Shown here piece after piece: positions 6,431 to 8,846 of a stretch of 8,846 nucleotides of DNA; position 1 is the first letter of the stretch; each line of letters begins with the position of its first letter. A model generated the notes under the pieces. The model was not told the DNA's origin. It searched no databases and was given only the letters and a program-made list of their open reading frames with translations. The translations under genes and the position numbers were made by a program. This DNA comes from Candidatus Saccharimonadota bacterium. Its GTDB lineage: Bacteria > Patescibacteriota > Saccharimonadia > Saccharimonadales > Saccharimonadaceae. The stretch is from positions 1-8,846 of the forward strand of contig JAUMYE010000041.1 of the NCBI GenBank assembly GCA_030528815.1, read 5' to 3'.

Positions 6431-7257
6431 TACTTGTCCTCCTTAACTTTAACGTGCGAAACTGTGGCGTCGTCACGAAGACCGTCGGCATCCATGTCGC
6501 CAGTCTTGTGATTCTTGCGAAGCTCTTCGTTTTCTGCGGCGATTTCAGCTTCGATTTCGCGCTCAGTGGCGAGGTCTTCGTCGGATTCAATGCGGCCATC
6601 AGAAATGCGAATTTGGCGATTGCACTTCTCTGCCAATTCTTCATCGTGAGTGACGATAATTAATGTAATATCTTTGTCGCGGTTTAGACTAAAGAGAGTT
6701 TCTTCAACCTTGGCGCCAGTGCTGGAGTCTAGGTTGCCAGTTGGCTCGTCGGCAAAGATGACGGCTGGATCGTTTACGATGGCGCGAGCGATACAAACAC
6801 GCTGTTTCTGACCGCCAGAAAGGTCGCTAGCTTTGTTCTTGGCTTTGGATTCTAGTCCAACGATGGTCAAAGCGTGCATGGCACGGCGGCGACGTTCTTT
6901 TGCGCCAATACCTGCAATCTTTAGTGGGAGTATGACGTTGTTAAGAACGGTGTCATTTGCGTTCATGAAGAACTGCTGGAAGACGAAACCAAACTCTTTG
7001 TTGCGGAGCTTGTTAAGATCGCGCTGTTTTAGTTTGGAAGTATTGGTGCCGTCTAGGATGATTTCGCCTTTGGTTGGACGATCTAGTAGGGCCAAGAGAT
7101 GCATGAGTGTGGATTTACCTGAACCGGATTTACCAACAATAGCAACGGATTCGCCTCTGTTAATTTTAAGATTGATGCCACGAAGGGCCTCGAATTTTGA
7201 GTCACGCTTTCCATAGACTTTATGGAGACCACGGACTGTAAGTAAATTTTCTGGCAT
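6430..7257 (-). CDS. ABC transporter ATP-binding protein (MacB/LolD family) with charged C-terminal tail
   Basis: This is the ATPase partner of the permease that follows, acting at the inner face of the membrane. Motifs in order: Walker A GKSGSGKST (42-50), Q-loop Gln94 in FVFQQF, signature LSGGQKQR (146-153), Walker B VIFADE (166-171), D-loop region GNLDSSTG (174-181), and the switch His204 in IVTHDE. Usual family members end near residue 225-230. This one adds about 50 residues (about 226-275) that are highly charged and Glu-rich, probably helical or disordered. AAAAGGAAAC just before the ATG is a fair ribosome binding site. It is the first gene of the leftward ABC-amylase operon, and its promoter is shared back-to-back with that of tRNA-Gln. 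Confidence 0.94.
   Translation of the reverse strand: MPENLLTVRGLHKVYGKRDSKFEALRGINLKINRGESVAIVGKSGSGKSTLMHLLALLDRPTKGEIILDGTNTSKLKQRDLNKLRNKEFGFVFQQFFMNANDTVLNNVILPLKIAGIGAKERRRRAMHALTIVGLESKAKNKASDLSGGQKQRVCIARAIVNDPAVIFADEPTGNLDSSTGAKVEETLFSLNRDKDITLIIVTHDEELAEKCNRQIRISDGRIESDEDLATEREIEAEIAAENEELRKNHKTGDMDADGLRDDATVSHVKVKEDK
6438..6444 (-). promoter_or_regulatory. Perfect Shine-Dalgarno for the ABC permease
   Basis: AAGGAGG on the minus strand lies seven bases before the ATG at 6430 and inside the last codons of the ATPase. It is the strongest ribosome binding site in the window and fixes the permease start. It suggests independent initiation in addition to coupling through the TAATG overlap. 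Confidence 0.85.
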
Positions 7258-7287
7258 GTTTCCTTTTCGTTACTTGTCTATCTTTTT

Positions 7288-7316
7288 ATTTTAACATCCT
7301 AGGTCTTTATGGTAAA
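7288..7316 (-). promoter_or_regulatory. Promoter for the ABC-amylase operon
   Basis: On the minus strand TAAAAT (7293-7288) is a 5/6 match to the -10 box, and TTTACC (7316-7311) is a 4/6 match to the -35, with 17-bp spacing. The predicted start falls near 7281, leaving a leader of about 24 nt that carries the AAAAGGA ribosome binding site. It overlaps the tRNA promoter almost base for base. Confidence 0.5.
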
Positions 7317-7318
7317 AT
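7291..7318 (+). promoter_or_regulatory. Promoter for tRNA-Gln
   Basis: TTAACA (7291-7296, 5/6) and TAAAAT (7313-7318, 5/6) stand 16 bp apart. A TG dinucleotide at 7310-7311 makes an extended -10. The predicted start at about 7325 is only about five bases ahead of the mature tRNA 5' end. Confidence 0.65.
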
Positions 7319-7329
7319 ATAGGGAGCGT

Positions 7330-7404
7330 TGGGCCTTCGCCAAGTGGTAAGGCAACGGGTTTTGGTCCCGTCATTCGCAGGTTCGAATCCTGCAGGCCCA
7401 GCCA
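7330..7404 (+). tRNA. tRNA-Gln (anticodon UUG)
   Basis: A full cloverleaf can be drawn. Acceptor TGGGCCT (7330-7336) pairs with AGGCCCA (7394-7400). The D stem is GCC/GGC (7339-7341 and 7351-7353). The anticodon stem is ACGGG/CCCGT (7355-7359 and 7367-7371) with loop TTTTGGT and anticodon TTG at 7362-7364, which reads CAA and, by wobble, CAG. The variable loop has five bases. The T stem is GCAGG/CCTGC around TTCGAAT. The discriminator base is G (7401) and CCA is encoded (7402-7404). The U1-A72 pair and G73 fit glutamine identity. It is a single tRNA with its own promoter and terminator. Confidence 0.97.
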
Positions 7405-7443
7405 AACCAAAAAACAAGTCCGAAGGACTTATTTTTTTGGTTT
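7404..7443. terminator. Bidirectional terminator after tRNA-Gln
   Basis: AAGTCC (7416-7421) pairs with GGACTT (7425-7430) around a GAA triloop, followed by seven T (7432-7438). The stem extends outward through AAACC-A6 (7404-7414) and T7-GGTTT (7432-7443). On the minus strand the A6 run gives a T tract, so it can also stop leftward transcripts from the TfoX unit. Confidence 0.9.
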
Positions 7444-7450
7444 GCTGATT

Positions 7451-7526
7451 CCTGCAGGGTTCGAGCCAGGTTCGCCCAATGCCCGGCAAGCTTGCTTGCG
7501 ACGGCGCATTGTTTATATCCTGCAGG
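7451..7526. repeat. 76-bp palindrome-bounded hairpin element beside tRNA-Gln
   Basis: The element is closed by CCTGCAGG at both ends, which can pair with each other because the octamer is its own complement. Inside is a strong hairpin (7477-7511): CAATGC/GCATTG, then CCG/CGG with small bulges, then GCAAGC-TT-GCTTGC. The left part (7451-7468) reads CCTGCAGGGTTCGAGCC and matches the reverse complement of the tRNA-Gln T arm at nearly every base. It cannot be drawn as a cloverleaf on either strand, and there is no T tract. It may be a tRNA-derived relic, a REP-like or MITE-like repeat, or a small structured RNA. It starts two bases after the TfoX-protein stop on the leftward strand. Confidence 0.5.
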
Positions 7527-7527
7527 T

Positions 7528-7830
7528 CTATTGTCTAGATAATCCTTTTACGGTATTGTTAACTATCTCTGCTAACTTTTCCTTATCTTCTAAATCTTCT
7601 ACGAAGTACATTGTCTTTTTCGAACCTTCGTATGGAACTACTTCGGTCATCTGGTATTTCTCGTTTTCTGGAACCATTTTGACTAGCAAGCGGTCGCTGT
7701 AGATGCCACCAAATAAGACGTCGTCGGAATAAAGCAAATATCCACCCATCATTGGTCGGCAAAAAATATTTGGCGCTTCGGATAGTTGTTCTAGAACGAA
7801 ATCTTTGAATTCTTTTGTGCTTTTTGACAT
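7528..7830 (-). CDS. TfoX/Sxy N-terminal-domain family protein
   Basis: This is a 100-residue single-domain protein of the TfoX_N family. Landmarks are RPMMGGYLLY (25-34), FGGIYSDRLLVK (40-51) and VPYEGSKKTMYFVED (65-79). Stand-alone TfoX_N proteins are widespread and their biochemical role is unclear. Only full-length Sxy/TfoX is known as a competence regulator, so that function should not be assumed here. The frame stays open to a farther ATG at 7950, but that extension lies inside the neighbouring gene and has no family similarity. The ATG at 7830, 20 bases after that gene's stop, gives a family-length protein and was chosen. There is no clear Shine-Dalgarno. Stop is TAG. It is the second gene of a two-gene leftward unit. 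Confidence 0.88.
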   Translation of the reverse strand: MSKSTKEFKDFVLEQLSEAPNIFCRPMMGGYLLYSDDVLFGGIYSDRLLVKMVPENEKYQMTEVVPYEGSKKTMYFVEDLEDKEKLAEIVNNTVKGLSRQ

Positions 7831-7850
7831 GGATTTATGCCATAGAGTAG

Positions 7851-8108
7851 TTAAGAATTCTTCCAGCGCTTTAGAGTTGGGAATACTTTTGTGCAGTATT
7901 CTTTCATTTGCTCGTTGGTCATGCCGGCCTGTTCGCCGAATTGCGCGCATTTCTCAATGTACTCTTCCATCGAGCATTTATCTAGAAATTCGCCATCTTT
8001 ATAGCACCATTTGCAATAATCTTCGTTTTTGCTGCCGTCTTTTTCGGTGGCATATAAATCTTCTGAAGTTAATGGCATTGCGCAGCTTTGGCAAATTTTC
8101 TGTTCCAT
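7851..8108 (-). CDS. Small zinc-ribbon protein (PF12674-like)
   Basis: This 85-residue protein opens with CQSCAMPL, supplying Cys6 and Cys9, and has YCKWCY with Cys32 and Cys35. Together these make a four-cysteine zinc ribbon. The spacer with KDGS and the following YKDGEF (36-41) match the zinc-ribbon family often annotated as putative zinc ribbon domain. The C-terminal half is helical and includes SMEEYIEKCAQFG and GMTNEQMKEYCTKVFPTLKRW. No enzymatic motif is visible; such proteins are probably binding or regulatory. AAGGA lies nine bases before the ATG, and a TATAAT is found at 8139-8134. It is the first gene of the unit with the TfoX-domain protein, 20 bases upstream of it, an arrangement that suggests joint regulation. 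Confidence 0.88.
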   Translation of the reverse strand: MEQKICQSCAMPLTSEDLYATEKDGSKNEDYCKWCYKDGEFLDKCSMEEYIEKCAQFGEQAGMTNEQMKEYCTKVFPTLKRWKNS

Positions 8109-8133
8109 GAATAAATCCTTGTTTATTGCTTCT

Positions 8134-8139
8134 ATTATA
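8134..8139 (-). promoter_or_regulatory. -10 box for the zinc-ribbon/TfoX unit
   Basis: A perfect TATAAT on the minus strand lies 25 bases upstream of the ATG at 8108, leaving room for a short leader with the AAGGA ribosome binding site. No good -35 is visible at 16-18 bp, where the sequence is T-rich. Confidence 0.5.
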
Positions 8140-8197
8140 ATATAAGCATTCGAGAGAAAAAGCGTACCATGTGTGCTCCTTTAAGTTTCGGTTAAGG

Positions 8198-8235
8198 TAA
8201 AATGCTAAAATAAAAGCATAGCCAATATAAAGGAG
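8198..8235 (+). promoter_or_regulatory. Probable promoter/leader region of the surface-protein pair
   Basis: Two TAAAAT boxes (8198-8203 and 8206-8211) could serve as -10, but neither has a convincing -35. An inverted repeat ATGCT/AGCAT (8202-8206 and 8215-8219) overlaps them. AAGGAG (8230-8235) is a good ribosome binding site eight bases before the ATG at 8244. The exact promoter is not settled. Confidence 0.35.
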
Positions 8236-8243
8236 TTATTAAT

Positions 8244-8507
8244 ATGGACAACGATAATATTAGTAAAAAAGATGGCTCAAAAGGCAAAATTCTTCTTTTT
8301 ATAATCGGTGTGCTTGTTGGTGCGATTATTTCGACTGCTGCTTTCTTTGTTTATGCGAAGACTTTGGGAACTAATAATAGTTCGAATAATTCTTCTTCTC
8401 AGCAAATGCAAGGTGGCGGCACGCCTCCAGAAATGCCAAGCGGCGAGAATAATCAGGGTGGCACTCCTCCAGAAATGCCAAGCGATAATTCTTCAAACAA
8501 TAACTAG
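8244..8507 (+). CDS. Small membrane-anchored protein with duplicated GGTPPEMPS tail, unknown function
   Basis: The 87-residue protein starts with a charged, Lys/Asp-rich cytoplasmic end (1-14). A single membrane helix follows at about 15-38, then a low-complexity tail rich in Asn, Ser, Gly and Gln. The tail contains two copies of GGTPPEMPS (58-66 and 72-80), each followed by a short Asn/Ser spacer. With lysines on the N-terminal side and no cleavage site, it is probably a signal anchor with the tail outside the cell. I know of similar Gly-Thr-Pro-Pro-Glu-Met-Pro runs in extracytoplasmic proteins of Gram-positive bacteria, but with no defined role. A strong AAGGAG sits eight bases before the ATG. 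It is followed after eight bases by a secreted-protein gene, so the two are likely cotranscribed. Stop is TAG. Confidence 0.82.
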   Translation: MDNDNISKKDGSKGKILLFIIGVLVGAIISTAAFFVYAKTLGTNNSSNNSSSQQMQGGGTPPEMPSGENNQGGTPPEMPSDNSSNNN

Positions 8508-8515
8508 GTAGCTCC

Positions 8516-8846
8516 ATGAAAAGAGTTTTTAGTTTTTTGGGCGTACTGCTACTGACGATGTTTTTGTTCCCTGTTAATACGTTCGCCGAAGGCAGTAATT
8601 TATATGTAAATTTAAGCAATTTGGAATACTCGACAAACAAGAGTGAGTATAAAGCTATTCCGGAATACGAGAATCTGGCGGATTTCCTTGTTGATTACAA
8701 GGCGAATAATTTGTCTGGTGTTTATGTAACGGACTTTATGTTTGATGGCGTATCGGCCGTAAAGGCTCCAGATCTTGATGATTTTATCGAGGAAGATTCG
8801 AACGATACGAAGATTAAGACGCTAGATATTAAGGTCATTAATGTAA
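8516..8846 (+). CDS. Secreted protein with Sec signal peptide, unknown function (3' end outside window)
   Basis: The frame is open from ATG 8516 to the end of the window, giving 110 complete codons with no stop. The N-terminus is a clear signal peptide: MKR, then a hydrophobic core FSFLGVLLLTMFLFP, and a likely cleavage after the Ala of NTFA (about residue 23). The visible mature part is soluble and acidic, with segments such as EYENLADFLVDY and APDLDDFIEED, and has no cysteine or recognisable domain so far. Only eight bases separate it from the stop of the anchored GGTPPEMPS protein, and no strong Shine-Dalgarno is present, so coupled translation is likely. The pair looks like a cell-surface module. 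The function cannot be called from this fragment. Confidence 0.82.
   Translation, partial: MKRVFSFLGVLLLTMFLFPVNTFAEGSNLYVNLSNLEYSTNKSEYKAIPEYENLADFLVDYKANNLSGVYVTDFMFDGVSAVKAPDLDDFIEEDSNDTKIKTLDIKVINV

Larger units (their letters stand above)
7389..7526. repeat. Three copies of TCCTGCAGG spaced 62 and 68 bp
   Basis: The palindromic octamer CCTGCAGG, each time preceded by T, occurs at 7389-7396 (T stem/acceptor of tRNA-Gln), 7451-7458 and 7519-7526. Three exact copies of an 8-bp GC-rich palindrome within 140 bp of a mid-GC sequence are unlikely by chance. This suggests that the two outer copies derive from the tRNA end. Confidence 0.6.

Noticed and set aside
6833..7216. A rightward 127-codon frame inside the ATPase gene
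   Set aside because: It is antisense to the Walker A and signature region; codon structure is explained by the ATPase frame.
7307..7489. A 60-codon leftward frame across the tRNA, containing AGFEP
   Set aside because: It is the antisense translation of tRNA-Gln. The GFEP string comes from the T arm and is a well-known source of false proteins.
7451..7526. A second tRNA on the minus strand
   Set aside because: Although a T-arm-like string is present, its stem bases do not pair and no D or anticodon arm can be drawn.
7389..7526. Attachment sites of an integrated element
   Set aside because: Only 10 bp or fewer are shared between copies, the interval is about 130 bp, and no integrase is present; an att pair cannot be claimed.
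7442..7702. An 86-codon rightward frame beginning MLIPAGFEPG
   Set aside because: It reads through the hairpin element and then antisense to the TfoX-domain gene. The similarity to the tRNA-antisense peptide reflects the inverted T-arm copy, not a protein.
7831..7950. A 40-codon N-terminal extension of the TfoX-domain protein
   Set aside because: It lies inside the zinc-ribbon gene, adds basic low-quality sequence and makes the protein longer than its family; the internal ATG at 7830 is preferred.
1..8846. Alternative genetic code with TGA as glycine or tryptophan
   Set aside because: All genes are intact under the standard code, use normal Gly and Trp codons, and contain no in-frame TGA.

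Overview
The window looks like a chromosomal segment of a small-genome bacterium. Candidate Saccharibacteria (TM7, Patescibacteria/CPR) is my best guess. This rests on very compact genes (a 260-residue GpsA), genes packed with 1-nt and 8-nt overlaps, mid-40s GC judged by eye, a standard genetic code, and small secreted or membrane proteins of unknown function. No rRNA or lineage marker is present, so the assignment is an inference. I see no CRISPR array, transposase, integrase or phage gene.

Layout. (1) Bases 1-120 hold the last codons of a rightward gene and a bidirectional terminator. (2) Bases 121-3152, leftward, form a housekeeping operon: an RNA m5U methyltransferase of the TrmA/RlmD family, then alanine racemase (D-Ala for peptidoglycan), then a compact glycerol-3-phosphate dehydrogenase (phospholipid backbone). 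A TATAAT box lies so close to the first ATG that the mRNA may be leaderless. (3) Bases 3153-3364 form a 212-nt intergenic stretch with a dyad over the leftward promoter and, for the rightward side, a leader that can fold into an outer stem enclosing two hairpins, one with 20-nt arms. It ends just before the Shine-Dalgarno of a 79-residue hydrophobic protein. (4) Bases 3646-7257, leftward, form a second operon: ABC ATPase, MacB/FtsX-type permease and a cytoplasmic GH13 alpha-amylase, linked by overlapping start and stop codons. (5) Bases 7288-7318 hold two divergent promoters lying on top of one another: leftward to the ABC operon, rightward to tRNA-Gln(UUG). (6) Bases 7330-7526 hold the tRNA, a bidirectional terminator and an odd 76-bp palindrome-bounded element. 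Its CCTGCAGG boundaries copy the octamer at the T-stem/acceptor junction of the tRNA. (7) Bases 7528-8108, leftward, form a two-gene unit: a PF12674-type zinc-ribbon protein and a TfoX N-terminal-domain protein. (8) Bases 8244-8846, rightward, hold a membrane-anchored protein with a duplicated GGTPPEMPS motif, followed by a signal-peptide protein that runs off the end.

How the parts fit. The left operon covers cell-envelope precursors plus RNA modification. The middle operon joins an exporter-type ABC pair to intracellular starch or glycogen breakdown without an obvious biochemical link. The right end looks like a cell-surface module. The least explained items are the structured leader of the 79-residue protein, the tRNA-adjacent hairpin element, and the repeat-tail/secreted-protein pair. 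None of them amounts to a demonstrated new system.
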